Assembly (NCBI RefSeq): GCF_000526495.1
Contig: NZ_JAGE01000001.1
Location: forward strand, 3,096,001-3,160,000
DNA: 64,000 nt
DNA from: Ruminiclostridium josui JCM 17888
GTDB lineage: Bacteria; Bacillota; Clostridia; Acetivibrionales; DSM-1351
Reading direction: 5' to 3'
The notes beneath the pieces are model-generated. The model did not search any database and had not been told where the DNA came from. It saw only the letters and a program-made list of their open reading frames with translations. This document shows positions 39,837 to 47,839 of this stretch, one piece after another. How positions within the stretch are numbered: the first letter of the stretch is position 1; every line of letters starts with the position of its first letter. The position numbers and the translations under genes are program-made.

Positions 39837-41381
39837 ATGCCAAATTATTTATCACCAGGAGTTTATGTAGAAGAAGTTTCCAGTGGGGTGAAGCCGATAG
39901 AAGGCGTAGGTACAGCAGTTGGCGCTTTTATCGGAGTCGCTGAGAAAGGTGTCATTGGTAAAGCTGTTCTGGTTACTAATTGGAGCCAGTATGTCAGAGA
40001 ATTTGGAGGATTTATTCCAAATGCTTACCTTGCTTACGCCGTGTATAATTTCTTTGCGGAAGGAGGAACATCCTGCTATGTTGTAAGAGCCGCATCAGAA
40101 GATGCAAAGAAGGCATATTGCATTGTAAAGGATGATCAAGGAGAAAATCTATTCCAAATCAGTGCCCGTTCTGAAGGAATTTGGGGTAATAGAATTTCCT
40201 TTCAAATAGGTAGTTCATCAAACGGACAGATGAACGGTTTCAAACTTAATATCAAGTATACCGAGAAGAGTTCATTCAGCGATGAGTATGTTGGAGAAGA
40301 AGTTGAAGGTGAACTTGTTGAAACATTTGATAATTTACTGATAACCAACTTTGAAGAAAAAATCAACGATGTATCATCATTTATCACAGTAACACCATTG
40401 GTAGATCTTACTAAACTAGATAACATGGATAAGGTTCCAATGTTCACTGACGAAGATGACTATATAGAATTGGCTAATGGTGTGGATGGAATATCATACA
40501 TAGAGTACATTGACAGCGAAAACCAAAAGTTGGGAATTAATGCATTTGACCCTATAGACGAAATTAATATACTTGCAGCTCCTGACGTAGCAAATATGGA
40601 GTCTAACAGAAGTATTATTCTTGCAATTCTCAATTACTGCAAGAACAGAAAAGACTGCTTCTACGTTATTGATCCTCCACACGGATTGACACCTCAGGAA
40701 GTAAAGGACTTCAAAGAGGGTGCAGGAGAATTTGCAGGTAATTCATTCAATTCTTCATATGGTGCACTGTATTATCCATGGGTATTTATCAACGACCCAC
40801 TTACAGGAAAGAAAAAGCTCATTCCTCCATCAGGTTCAGTTGTAGGTACATATGCGTATGTTGATTCAGCTAGAGGAGTACATAAAGCTCCTGCAGGAAC
40901 TACAGACGGATATCTTGACACAGTAGTAGGTGTTGAAAAGATAGTAACTAAGGGTGAGCAGGAACTTCTCAATCCTATAGGTATAAATGTAATTCGTTCT
41001 TTACCTGAGGGAATTTGCATCTGGGGTGCCAGAACTCTCTCATCTGATCCAGAGTGGCGCTATATAAATATCAGACGTCTGATGATGTATATTGAAGAAT
41101 CAGTTGACAAGGCAAGCCAATGGGTAGTATTCGAACCCAATGAGCCAACCCTCTGGGGTAAGGTAAAAAGGAACATATCAGCTTTCCTGACAAGAGTGTG
41201 GAGAGACGGAGCACTATATGGTTCCACCCAGGAAGAAGCATTCTTCGTTAAAGTAGACGAGGAAAACAACCCTCCAGCATCTAGAGATGCAGGTCAATTA
41301 GTAATAGAAGTCGGTGTAGCTCCTGTTAAACCGGCAGAATTTGTAATAATTAAAGTCAGCCAAAAGACGCTGTCTAAATAA
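39837..41381 (+). CDS. eCIS contractile sheath protein
   Basis: 514 residues. N-terminal MPNYLSPGVYVEEVSSGVKP with GVGTAVGAFIGVAEKG is the standard start of phage-tail-like sheath subunits, and the C-terminal domain (ISAFLTRVWRDGALYGSTQE, VEVGVAPVKPAEFVI pattern) is the conserved handshake region. Sheath contraction drives the inner tube through the target envelope. Only one sheath gene is present where Afp/PVC have three. AAGGAGGACTTGAA gives a very strong ribosome site, in line with the many copies needed. Confidence 0.93.
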   Translation: MPNYLSPGVYVEEVSSGVKPIEGVGTAVGAFIGVAEKGVIGKAVLVTNWSQYVREFGGFIPNAYLAYAVYNFFAEGGTSCYVVRAASEDAKKAYCIVKDDQGENLFQISARSEGIWGNRISFQIGSSSNGQMNGFKLNIKYTEKSSFSDEYVGEEVEGELVETFDNLLITNFEEKINDVSSFITVTPLVDLTKLDNMDKVPMFTDEDDYIELANGVDGISYIEYIDSENQKLGINAFDPIDEINILAAPDVANMESNRSIILAILNYCKNRKDCFYVIDPPHGLTPQEVKDFKEGAGEFAGNSFNSSYGALYYPWVFINDPLTGKKKLIPPSGSVVGTYAYVDSARGVHKAPAGTTDGYLDTVVGVEKIVTKGEQELLNPIGINVIRSLPEGICIWGARTLSSDPEWRYINIRRLMMYIEESVDKASQWVVFEPNEPTLWGKVKRNISAFLTRVWRDGALYGSTQEEAFFVKVDEENNPPASRDAGQLVIEVGVAPVKPAEFVIIKVSQKTLSK

Positions 41382-41403
41382 AATCCAGAGAGGAGATTAA
41401 CCA

Positions 41404-41847
41404 ATGGCAACAGGAAAGAGAAATGATCCATACAGAAATTTTAGATTCAGAGTAGTAATTGACGGCATTCAGATAGCAGCGTTTTCTGATGCAACAATTC
41501 CTGATATATCTACAGAAGCAGTAGAATACAGAGAGGGAACAGATGCACCTCATTCAAGAAAACTGTCAGGTCTTACTAAGTTCGGTAACGTAACTTTAAA
41601 GAGGGGTCTTACAGATAGTATGGAACTGTACAACTGGCGTAAAGCAGTTGTGCAAAAGGGTGCACTTAACAACAGAAGAAGCCTATCCATAATATTGGTA
41701 GATGAAGAAGGCAATGATAAAGCTCAATGGGATATCATTGAAGCATGGCCAATCAAATATGACGTTAGTGCATTAAGTGCTAAGGGAAATGAAGTTAGTA
41801 TTGAAAACATTGAGCTTGCCCATGAAGGCATATCAAGAGTTAAGTAA
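41404..41847 (+). CDS. eCIS inner tube protein (gp19-like, Pvc1-type)
   Basis: 147 residues of the T4 gp19 tail-tube family: MATGKRNDPYRNFRFRVVID, GIQIAAFSDATIPDISTEAV, KLSGLTKFGNVTLKRGLTD, and ALSAKGNEVSIENIELAHEG at the end. It polymerises into the rigid tube inside the sheath. It follows the sheath gene by 22 bases with GAGGAG upstream. A hairpin 130 bases downstream may fix the 3' end of an abundant sheath-tube mRNA. Confidence 0.93.
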   Translation: MATGKRNDPYRNFRFRVVIDGIQIAAFSDATIPDISTEAVEYREGTDAPHSRKLSGLTKFGNVTLKRGLTDSMELYNWRKAVVQKGALNNRRSLSIILVDEEGNDKAQWDIIEAWPIKYDVSALSAKGNEVSIENIELAHEGISRVK

Positions 41848-41979
41848 ATTTAAATAATTAGCTGGATTTTTATTGAATTGATAACATACTGCAAAAAATT
41901 AAATATTGGTATAAGCAATCAAATTTCAATAACTATCCCTTTATTGTGTATTTTGAGGAACAAAATGATGGTGAAGGTC

Positions 41980-42008
41980 GCTTCAGCCCAGTTTTGCAGG
42001 GCTGAAGC
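41980..42008 (+). other. GC-rich hairpin downstream of the tube gene
   Basis: GCTTCAGCCC (41980-41989) and GGGCTGAAGC (41999-42008) form a perfect 10-bp stem around AGTTTTGCA. There is no T tract; it lies in the ~208-base gap after the tube gene and could be an RNA-processing or stabilising element that lets sheath and tube be expressed above the rest of the operon. Confidence 0.5.
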
Positions 42009-42055
42009 TGCACCTTACATCAGTAAAGGTAATAATCAAAAGAGAGGAATGCAGA

Positions 42056-42424
42056 ATGGATATTTTACAAACTGAATTTAACTTTACACTGCCCAAAGGG
42101 TATGTGGACGAGACAGGAACAATACATAAGCAGGGAACAATGAGACTTGCTACTGCCGCAGATGAAATTATGCCCCTTCGTGATGCACGTGTTCAGCAAA
42201 ATCCCGCTTATTTATCAGTAATCCTGCTTTCACGTGTAGTAACAAACTTAGGTACACTTAAAATGATAACCCCCAGAGTTATAGAGGAGTTGTATACTTC
42301 TGACTTTTCCTATTTGCAGGAATTATACAACAGAATCAACCAGAATGGATCTAATACTATAAAAACCAAGTGTCCCAAATGTGATCATGCTTTTGAGGTA
42401 GAGGCTGAGATTCTGGGGGAATAA
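42056..42424 (+). CDS. phage-tail assembly protein-like, with zinc-ribbon end
   Basis: 122 residues: LPKGYVDETGTIHKQGTMRL, ARVQQNPAYLSVILLSRVVT, then a two-cysteine end KCPKCDHAFEVEAEILGE. The position between the two tube genes and the general pattern match tail-assembly proteins of contractile tails. In phages the gene at this position usually makes a chaperone plus a frameshifted longer form; the signals seen over its stop codon suggest the same here, giving a ~183-residue fusion with the DUF6760 frame. GAGAGGAA precedes the ATG. Confidence 0.75.
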   Translation: MDILQTEFNFTLPKGYVDETGTIHKQGTMRLATAADEIMPLRDARVQQNPAYLSVILLSRVVTNLGTLKMITPRVIEELYTSDFSYLQELYNRINQNGSNTIKTKCPKCDHAFEVEAEILGE

Positions 42425-42606
42425 CCGGCTACCCTCTCGACCGCCTCTACGAGGAGGTAGCCTTTTTGTCCTACTACCTGCACTGGGATTACAAAACAGT
42501 GATGGGTTTGGAGCATTTTGAGAGAGAACGCTGGTGTAGGGAAGTAAGTGAAATAAACAAGAAGCTCAACGGAGATGAAGGCAAGAAAGATTTCTTTGAG
42601 GTTTAG
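42409..42606 (+). CDS. DUF6760-like protein without a usual start codon (-1 frame)
   Basis: Open from GAT after TGA at 42406-42408 to TAG at 42604. The readable protein ITGYPLDRLYEEVAFLSYYL, LEHFERERWCREVSEINKKL matches the ~60-residue DUF6760 family found beside tail genes in eCIS loci. There is no ATG, GTG or TTG before the conserved region, only ATA at 42421; the first GTG/ATG falls after a third of the domain. It most likely forms the tail of a -1 frameshift product of the preceding gene. Its first codons are unusually GC-rich for this genome because they also build a hairpin. Confidence 0.7.
   Translation, partial: DSGGITGYPLDRLYEEVAFLSYYLHWDYKTVMGLEHFERERWCREVSEINKKLNGDEGKKDFFEV
42415..42462 (+). 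promoter_or_regulatory. candidate programmed -1 frameshift signal
   Basis: GGGGGAA (42415-42421) on the codons CTG GGG GAA TAA, a 5-base spacer, then a hairpin: GGCTACC (42427-42433) with GGTAGCC (42456-42462), one mismatch, and five more pairs (42435-42439 with 42450-42454) around a 10-base loop. Slip site, spacer and stimulatory stem have canonical spacing for -1 frameshifting. TTTTT follows the stem, so an attenuator reading is also possible. Confidence 0.55.
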
Positions 42607-42615
42607 GAGGATACC

Positions 42616-43089
42616 ATGGCAAATATACTAAATTTGGTGGAAAGAAGAAACTGGGTTCCAGGATACAGAAAAGATCCATACCTTACATTTAACTTTGTAG
42701 TAGAGATTGATGGTATTGCTGTTGCAGGATTTACTGATGTTTCAGGGTTGAGTATTGAAACACAGGTGGAGCGTAAAACCTTCGGAGGAGAAAACCACAA
42801 AGAGTACACATTCCTAACTCAGACTAAATACAGCGATATAACATTGAAACATGGAATTACAAATGATGATTATTTGTGGAATTGGTATCGAATGGTAATC
42901 AATGGAAGGATAACTAGAAAAAACGGCTCAATTTGCTTATTGGATCATTCAGGTAATCCAAAACTATGGTGGGATTTTTTGGAAGCTTGTCCTATTAAGT
43001 GGGAAGGCCCTGCATTTAGTGCCACAAGCAGTTCTATAGCGGCAGAAACACTGGTATTGACCCATAATGGTATAAATATGCATAAATAA
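42616..43089 (+). CDS. second inner-tube protein (gp19-like, Pvc5-type)
   Basis: 157 residues: YLTFNFVVEIDGIAVAGFTD, VERKTFGGENHKEYTFLTQT, NDDYLWNWYRMVINGRITRK, ALSATSSS-like end with LVLTHNGINMHK. Same fold as the main tube subunit but distinct. In eCIS the second tube protein forms the tube initiator ring at the baseplate. GGAGGATACC precedes the ATG. Confidence 0.9.
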   Translation: MANILNLVERRNWVPGYRKDPYLTFNFVVEIDGIAVAGFTDVSGLSIETQVERKTFGGENHKEYTFLTQTKYSDITLKHGITNDDYLWNWYRMVINGRITRKNGSICLLDHSGNPKLWWDFLEACPIKWEGPAFSATSSSIAAETLVLTHNGINMHK

Positions 43090-43113
43090 AACATAGGGTA
43101 GGGACGTAAATAT

Positions 43114-44559
43114 ATGATTAAAATAAAAAAGATAAACCAACTTAATACGTCCTTTGCACAAAATATACTGAGCAAATACGGTATCGGTAGGTGGAAAGGT
43201 CAATTTACCAGACTGATTTTTAGAAACAACTCCCATATGGTTTCTGAATCCGGTGAAGAGAAAAAAAACATTTATTATACTGAAACAAAAAGGTTCAATA
43301 ATTTACTAAAAGTTTATAAATATTTAAATAATAGCTCTCCTAAAATAGTATTGCTCAGCACAACACATACTGTAAGTTTAAAACCGTCATATAATATACA
43401 CGACAAAACTGTAAATATTACATCCCCAACGGAAATTAAGCTATATACTAAAACGGAACCTACAAAACTTATTCAAAAAGTTATATTAAATAACAATAAG
43501 CAGGAGCAAAAAAACTATTTTCATAAGCTCACAGAAAAAACAGAATTAGCTTCATCAGATGTATTTACTGAAGTAAGGAACAGCGCTACTAATCATAACA
43601 AATATGTGTACCATGTTACGGATATCAAAAATAATATTAAAAATGTTTTCTATGATGAAACTGATACAAAGCTGATTGAAACTGAAAAGCTAATAAAAGA
43701 AGCACCTGAGCATACATATCAGAATATTCTTGAAAAAGAAATTACATATAAGAAAGATTATGAAAAACAAACAGTAGTACGGGAAATAGCTCAGAAGCCA
43801 GTAATGGCAGGCAATAACTTTGTGGGGCAGCATAACCTAAACACATTGGTATACAATGTGTTTCCGATAACAAAACCTTTAGGGGAAAGGCTCTATGAAA
43901 CTTTTGAAGGCACAAATATAAAGCAAAGTAATATAAACCAAAGAAACATAAAGCAAAGGAATATAAGTCAAAGTAACATAAACCAACAAAACATAAACCA
44001 GAGGAATATAAGTCAAAGTAACATAATCAAAAAAAACATAAGCCAAAGAAATATAGACAAAAGGATTATAAACCAGAGTACTTTTATAAATAACCTTATC
44101 ACAAAAGAAAAATACCAACCTCTGAAATCAGGTGAACTAAATACAGAGAGAGTTTTTGCTGAAGAAGGCTTTCCAACACAAGATATAATTCACAGTATAT
44201 ATAAACAACAAATTAATCGTAATATTTTTCGAGAGCATGAAATAAAAGAAATGGACTTAGATGAGTATGAAAAGTTTGTTCATTTTTTACCTAAAAAGAA
44301 TGACAAAATTATTGATTTAGTTTTTTACAGGCCTCAAATGAAGGAGAAAGATAAAAAAGAACACGAAATAAAAGAGATTTTGCCAATGGATGTTATGCAA
44401 GCAGAAAAAAATGTATACGCTAAAGCAATCTCCCAGTCAAAGCAGGATAGAAAGCCGCAAACCATAGGAAATGAGGAAGTAAAAGTGCTGGCAGACAAAG
44501 TTTTTCAAATACTTGAGAAGAGGTTGACAATTCAAAAAGATAGGAGGGGTCTTAGGTAA
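43114..44559 (+). CDS. N/Q-repeat eCIS protein, unknown
   Basis: 481 residues, highly basic and rich in Asn, Lys, Ile, Thr and Gln, with no recognised domain in most of its length. Residues ~270-330 are about eleven tandem five-residue units of the form N-I-x-Q-[SR]. The end EVKVLADKVFQILEKRLTIQ, KDRRGL resembles the C-terminal motif of small eCIS proteins found between the second tube and LysM genes (Afp6 position). The product might be an extended baseplate or length-setting component; no other tape-measure candidate is visible in the window. Its stop overlaps the next start (TAATG). Confidence 0.6.
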   Translation: MIKIKKINQLNTSFAQNILSKYGIGRWKGQFTRLIFRNNSHMVSESGEEKKNIYYTETKRFNNLLKVYKYLNNSSPKIVLLSTTHTVSLKPSYNIHDKTVNITSPTEIKLYTKTEPTKLIQKVILNNNKQEQKNYFHKLTEKTELASSDVFTEVRNSATNHNKYVYHVTDIKNNIKNVFYDETDTKLIETEKLIKEAPEHTYQNILEKEITYKKDYEKQTVVREIAQKPVMAGNNFVGQHNLNTLVYNVFPITKPLGERLYETFEGTNIKQSNINQRNIKQRNISQSNINQQNINQRNISQSNIIKKNISQRNIDKRIINQSTFINNLITKEKYQPLKSGELNTERVFAEEGFPTQDIIHSIYKQQINRNIFREHEIKEMDLDEYEKFVHFLPKKNDKIIDLVFYRPQMKEKDKKEHEIKEILPMDVMQAEKNVYAKAISQSKQDRKPQTIGNEEVKVLADKVFQILEKRLTIQKDRRGLR

Positions 44560-45173
44560 TGGCAGAAAAAGCACAAATAATCCCGTTGGATTTACCCGGT
44601 GCCCAACCGATATCGGTAATGTTTAACCCAAATGAATACACCGTATCCTTTGAAGGGAAATACACAGGAGAAAATGATAAGAAGCAGTTTCAGATAGCAG
44701 AAACACCGGAATTTAAAGTCTCATTATTTTATGACACATATGAAAAGAGAAGCGACGTAAGGCGTGAAACAATGAAAATAACAGATCTGCTTGACCCAAA
44801 AGTAGCCGGGAAAAGTACAAAAAAGCCACCAACATGTTTATTTGTTTGGGGCGGTTACTCATATCGAGGGGTTATCAGCAAGATAGAGCAAAAATATACA
44901 ATGTTTCTGGAAAACGGAACTCCTGTAAGGTCATTGCTGGATATAACACTCATATCAGACGAACCCCAGAAGAAGGTTGAACTTGCTCAGGGTAAGGAAG
45001 CTTGTAGAAAACTGTGGATAGTCAAGAGTGGGGACAGACTGGATATAATTGCAAATGAAGCACTCAAAGATCCTTTAAAGTGGCGATCAATTGCTGCTGC
45101 AAACGGAATAGTTAATCCAATAGGTTTTCCTACCAAAAATGATTTCGGAAGGACTCTGGTAATACCGGATTAA
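44559..45173 (+). CDS. eCIS LysM hub protein (Afp7/Pvc7-like)
   Basis: 204 residues. The N-terminal ~150 form the CIS tube-to-hub domain (ISVMFNPNEYTVSFEGKY, FKVSLFYDTYEKRSDVR, LFVWGGYSYRGVISKIEQKY), and the last ~50 are a LysM motif (WIVKSGDRLDIIANEALKDP ... RSIAAANGI). Comparable to gp53-like LysM proteins that clamp the hub to the tube. LysM often binds peptidoglycan but here probably has a structural role. Confidence 0.88.
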   Translation: MAEKAQIIPLDLPGAQPISVMFNPNEYTVSFEGKYTGENDKKQFQIAETPEFKVSLFYDTYEKRSDVRRETMKITDLLDPKVAGKSTKKPPTCLFVWGGYSYRGVISKIEQKYTMFLENGTPVRSLLDITLISDEPQKKVELAQGKEACRKLWIVKSGDRLDIIANEALKDPLKWRSIAAANGIVNPIGFPTKNDFGRTLVIPD

Positions 45174-45184
45174 GGGGTGGAACT

Positions 45185-46231
45185 ATGGATACTACAAAAG
45201 TTGCAAATTATAAAATTCAGCTCAATGGCTCGGATTTATCCCCTGACTTATTTAACGCTATAGAAACAGTAACAATTGAAGATGAAATAAATCTGCCAGC
45301 ACTGTTTAGAATACAAATGAATATGGTGGACAGCGGTAACGGTAAATGGCGAGGAATTGATTTAAAAACTTTCAAACCCGGAGATAAGATATCAATCTCA
45401 ATGGGGCTTGACAAGCCCGAATTAATGATAAGTGGAGAGATAACCTCTTTGGAGTTGTTGGTAGCCGAGCACAGTTTAGTTGAAATAAGAGGCTACGACA
45501 TGCTTCACAGGCTGCGTATGGGAACAAGAAACAAGGTTTTTACAAAGAAAAAAGACAGTGAAATTGCCAGTGAAATCGCTAGGGAACATGGTCTCACTCC
45601 TCAGGTAGATGACACAAAAACCGTTTATCCATATGTTTTTCAGAATAATATCAGCAATTATGATTTCTTGATTAAAAGAGCTGCATATCTAGACTATGAG
45701 CTTTATGCCGAGGATAAGAAATTATACTTTGTTAAGTCTAGGGCTCCTAAAGCCCCTGAACTTCCTGATTTTAATTACAAAAGAGATTATGAGGAACTCA
45801 ATCTTGAACTCAGAGCATTAACAAAGGGAAGTGAAGTCACAGTAAGAGGTTGGAATGTTAAGGAAAAGAAGGAAATAGAAGCCTTAGCAAAAAAAGGGGA
45901 TGAAACAACAAAAATGGGTGGAAAAGAATCGGGCTATGAACTAACTGAAAAAAGTATTGAAAAAGCTCCGGTATCCTTCTGGGTTGAAAACCTAATTGAT
46001 GTTAGTGAAGGTAAAGCGGCAGCGGCGGCAGCGTATAATAGTCTCCTGCGAGAATTTATAACCGGTGAGGGAAAATGCTATGGTAATCCTATGGTCAGGG
46101 CAGGGAAATCAGTAAAACTTTTAGGGATAGATGAACGCTTCACTGGAGTTTACTATATTATTTCAACTATCCATAACATAGATAAACAGGGCTATATGAC
46201 TAAATTTAAGGTAAAGAGGACCGGAATATGA
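45185..46231 (+). CDS. gpD-like baseplate hub protein (VgrG N-terminal half)
   Basis: 348 residues with the phage late control D/gp27-like fold: LSPDLFNAIETVTIEDEINL, FKPGDKISISMGLDKPELMI, GYDMLHRLRMGTRNKVF, and a C-terminal MVRAGKSVKLLGIDERFTGV. In Afp and PVC this is fused to the spike as Pvc8; here it is separate, overlapping the spike gene by four bases (ATGA). Forms the trimeric hub on which tube and spike sit. Confidence 0.88.
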   Translation: MDTTKVANYKIQLNGSDLSPDLFNAIETVTIEDEINLPALFRIQMNMVDSGNGKWRGIDLKTFKPGDKISISMGLDKPELMISGEITSLELLVAEHSLVEIRGYDMLHRLRMGTRNKVFTKKKDSEIASEIAREHGLTPQVDDTKTVYPYVFQNNISNYDFLIKRAAYLDYELYAEDKKLYFVKSRAPKAPELPDFNYKRDYEELNLELRALTKGSEVTVRGWNVKEKKEIEALAKKGDETTKMGGKESGYELTEKSIEKAPVSFWVENLIDVSEGKAAAAAAYNSLLREFITGEGKCYGNPMVRAGKSVKLLGIDERFTGVYYIISTIHNIDKQGYMTKFKVKRTGI

Positions 46232-46830
46232 GTGAAAGTATCAGCATTTCAAATTTTACCGAATATGTTCAAAAAGACGAAAAGGTTTTAGGTGTGATGA
46301 TAGGGGTTGTTATAAAAAATGACTCTGCAAATGACTCTGAAAAGCCTGGGCCGGGTCTTGTAAAGGTACAGATTCCATTACTTGGAATGAAAGAGTCAAA
46401 TTGGGCCAGAATTGCATCCTTTATGGCGGGAAAAGAGAGAGGAGCTTTTTTCCTTCCTGAAGTAGGTGATGAGGTACTTGTTGCATTTGAAAATGGAGAC
46501 GTAAATAAGCCCTTTATTATCGGAGCTCTATGGAATGGAAAAGATACACCCCCTGAAGAAAACAGTGATGGAAAAAATAATATCAGGGTTATAAAGTCTC
46601 GTAGCGGACATATATTGGAGTTTTCAGACAAAAGCGGTGAAGAAAGAATTTTATTGAAATCCTCAAAAGGCCATATAGTGCAAATTGATGACAAAAATGG
46701 AGCTGAAAGTATACAGATTATAGATAAATCAGGTAGTAATGCACTGAATATCAGTACAAAAGACAATAAAATAACTATAAAATCAGGTAAAGATATTGAA
46801 CTTTCAGCACCTAATGAAAACTTTCAATAA
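46228..46830 (+). CDS. gpV/gp5-like spike protein, 3' end lost by frameshift
   Basis: 200 residues. An OB-fold baseplate assembly V domain (GVMIGVVIKNDSA, PGPGLVKVQIPLLGMKESNW, GDEVLVAFENGDVNKPFIIG) leads into beta-helix repeats (IRVIKSRSGHILEFSDKSGE, SKGHIVQIDDKNG). The frame ends NEN-FQ at 46830, but the next ~43 codons in the -1 frame are a clean continuation (see next entry). One base appears lost in GAAAAC at 46816-46821. Whether the short form still makes a spike is unknown. Confidence 0.85.
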   Translation: MSESISISNFTEYVQKDEKVLGVMIGVVIKNDSANDSEKPGPGLVKVQIPLLGMKESNWARIASFMAGKERGAFFLPEVGDEVLVAFENGDVNKPFIIGALWNGKDTPPEENSDGKNNIRVIKSRSGHILEFSDKSGEERILLKSSKGHIVQIDDKNGAESIQIIDKSGSNALNISTKDNKITIKSGKDIELSAPNENFQ

Positions 46831-46949
46831 ATGCAAAAGATATAGAAGTTAAATCCTCTGCAGCTACAAAAATCGAAGCTTCATCCGCAATGGACATAAA
46901 GTCATCCGCTAACATGACTATTAAAGGGGCAACTGTTAACATAAATTAA
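46818..46949 (+). pseudogene. detached C-terminal beta-helix of the spike
   Basis: In the -1 frame relative to the spike gene: KLSINAKDIEVKSSAATKIE, then ASSAMDIKSSANMTIKGATV, NIN and TAA at 46947. This is the usual VgrG/gp5 C-terminal repeat that tapers the needle and receives the PAAR tip. It has no start or ribosome site of its own. Confidence 0.85.
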
Positions 46950-46983
46950 TTACAAGTTTATTATACAAAAGGAGAAGAAGTGT

Positions 46984-47379
46984 ATGGGACAACCAGCTGC
47001 AAAGCAAGGCGACCGCATAATAGCAACGGATACGCATATAGAATTAGTTCCGGTGGGGAAAAGCACAGTGCCGACACCAATACCGAATCCTTTTACAGGC
47101 ATTATAGACGGGAACCTTAGCAGTAATGTAAATATTATGGGAAAGCCAGCTGCAACAGTAGATTCAACAGCTACAAATACACCATCTCATTCCCCGAAAT
47201 CGGGGCCTTTCCAAAAAGCACCGAAAAATAAGGGCAAAATCTCAGTGGGTAGTGCCACTGTTAAAATAAATGGAAAAATGGCAGCCAGAAACGGAGATAC
47301 GGCTATTACATGCAATGATCCTGCGGATATTCCGGTGGGGAAGGTAGTTGCTGCAGGTACTGTAATTATCGGAGGCTGA
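46984..47379 (+). CDS. PAAR-type spike tip protein (Pvc10-like)
   Basis: 131 residues of the PAAR/DUF4150-like kind: MGQPAAKQGDRIIATDTH, NIMGKPAATVDSTATNTP, VNGKMAARNGDT-type block KINGKMAARNGDTAITCNDP. It sharpens the spike for membrane puncture. A GGAGAAGAAG ribosome site sits before the ATG. Short, with no effector extension. Confidence 0.88.
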   Translation: MGQPAAKQGDRIIATDTHIELVPVGKSTVPTPIPNPFTGIIDGNLSSNVNIMGKPAATVDSTATNTPSHSPKSGPFQKAPKNKGKISVGSATVKINGKMAARNGDTAITCNDPADIPVGKVVAAGTVIIGG

Positions 47380-47443
47380 ATAAAAAAATACTTTTTATCC
47401 TGATGTCACCATTAGCCGGGAACATTGGAGAAATGGAGGGTAT

Positions 47444-47839
47444 ATGGAAGTAATAGATTTTTTAGGAAAAGGATTGAAATATCCTGTTTCAGCAAAAAAA
47501 TCAAAACTGCGTACTTCTGTCGGCGAGGAATCTATAAAGGAATCAATAATGCTTATCCTGGGAACTTCCAGAGGTGAGAGGGTAATGAGACCAGATTTTG
47601 GATGTAGACTAAATGACATGCTGTTTTCATCCAATGAACTTGGAACGGCTACATTAATCCAGACCTATGTAGAGGAGGCTTTACTTAATTGGGAACCTAG
47701 AATAGAAGTACAGAGCGTATCGGCTACTATGAGCCAGACAGAGCCGACTGTAGAAATCAATATAGAATACATTATAAAGTCCAGTAACAGTAAAGCGAAC
47801 CTTGTTTATCCATTCTATCTTGAAAGTGTGGGAAGATAA
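47444..47839 (+). CDS. gp25-like baseplate wedge protein (Pvc9-like)
   Basis: 131 residues of the GPW/gp25 family, a lysozyme-like fold that nucleates the sheath. SIKESIMLILGTSRGERVMR and PDFGCRLNDMLFSSNE are the family core. GGAGG precedes the ATG, and the stop overlaps the next gene's ATG by one base. Confidence 0.92.
   Translation: MEVIDFLGKGLKYPVSAKKSKLRTSVGEESIKESIMLILGTSRGERVMRPDFGCRLNDMLFSSNELGTATLIQTYVEEALLNWEPRIEVQSVSATMSQTEPTVEINIEYIIKSSNSKANLVYPFYLESVGR

Noticed and set aside
41878-42075. 65-codon + strand frame between the tube and assembly genes
   Set aside because: No ribosome site, no family resemblance, overlaps a hairpin and the next gene start.
42427-42467. Hairpin plus TTTTT as a plain intrinsic terminator inside the eCIS operon
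   Set aside because: Possible, but it lies within a conserved reading frame, with correct spacing to a slip run, so a recoding role explains more; kept as an alternative.
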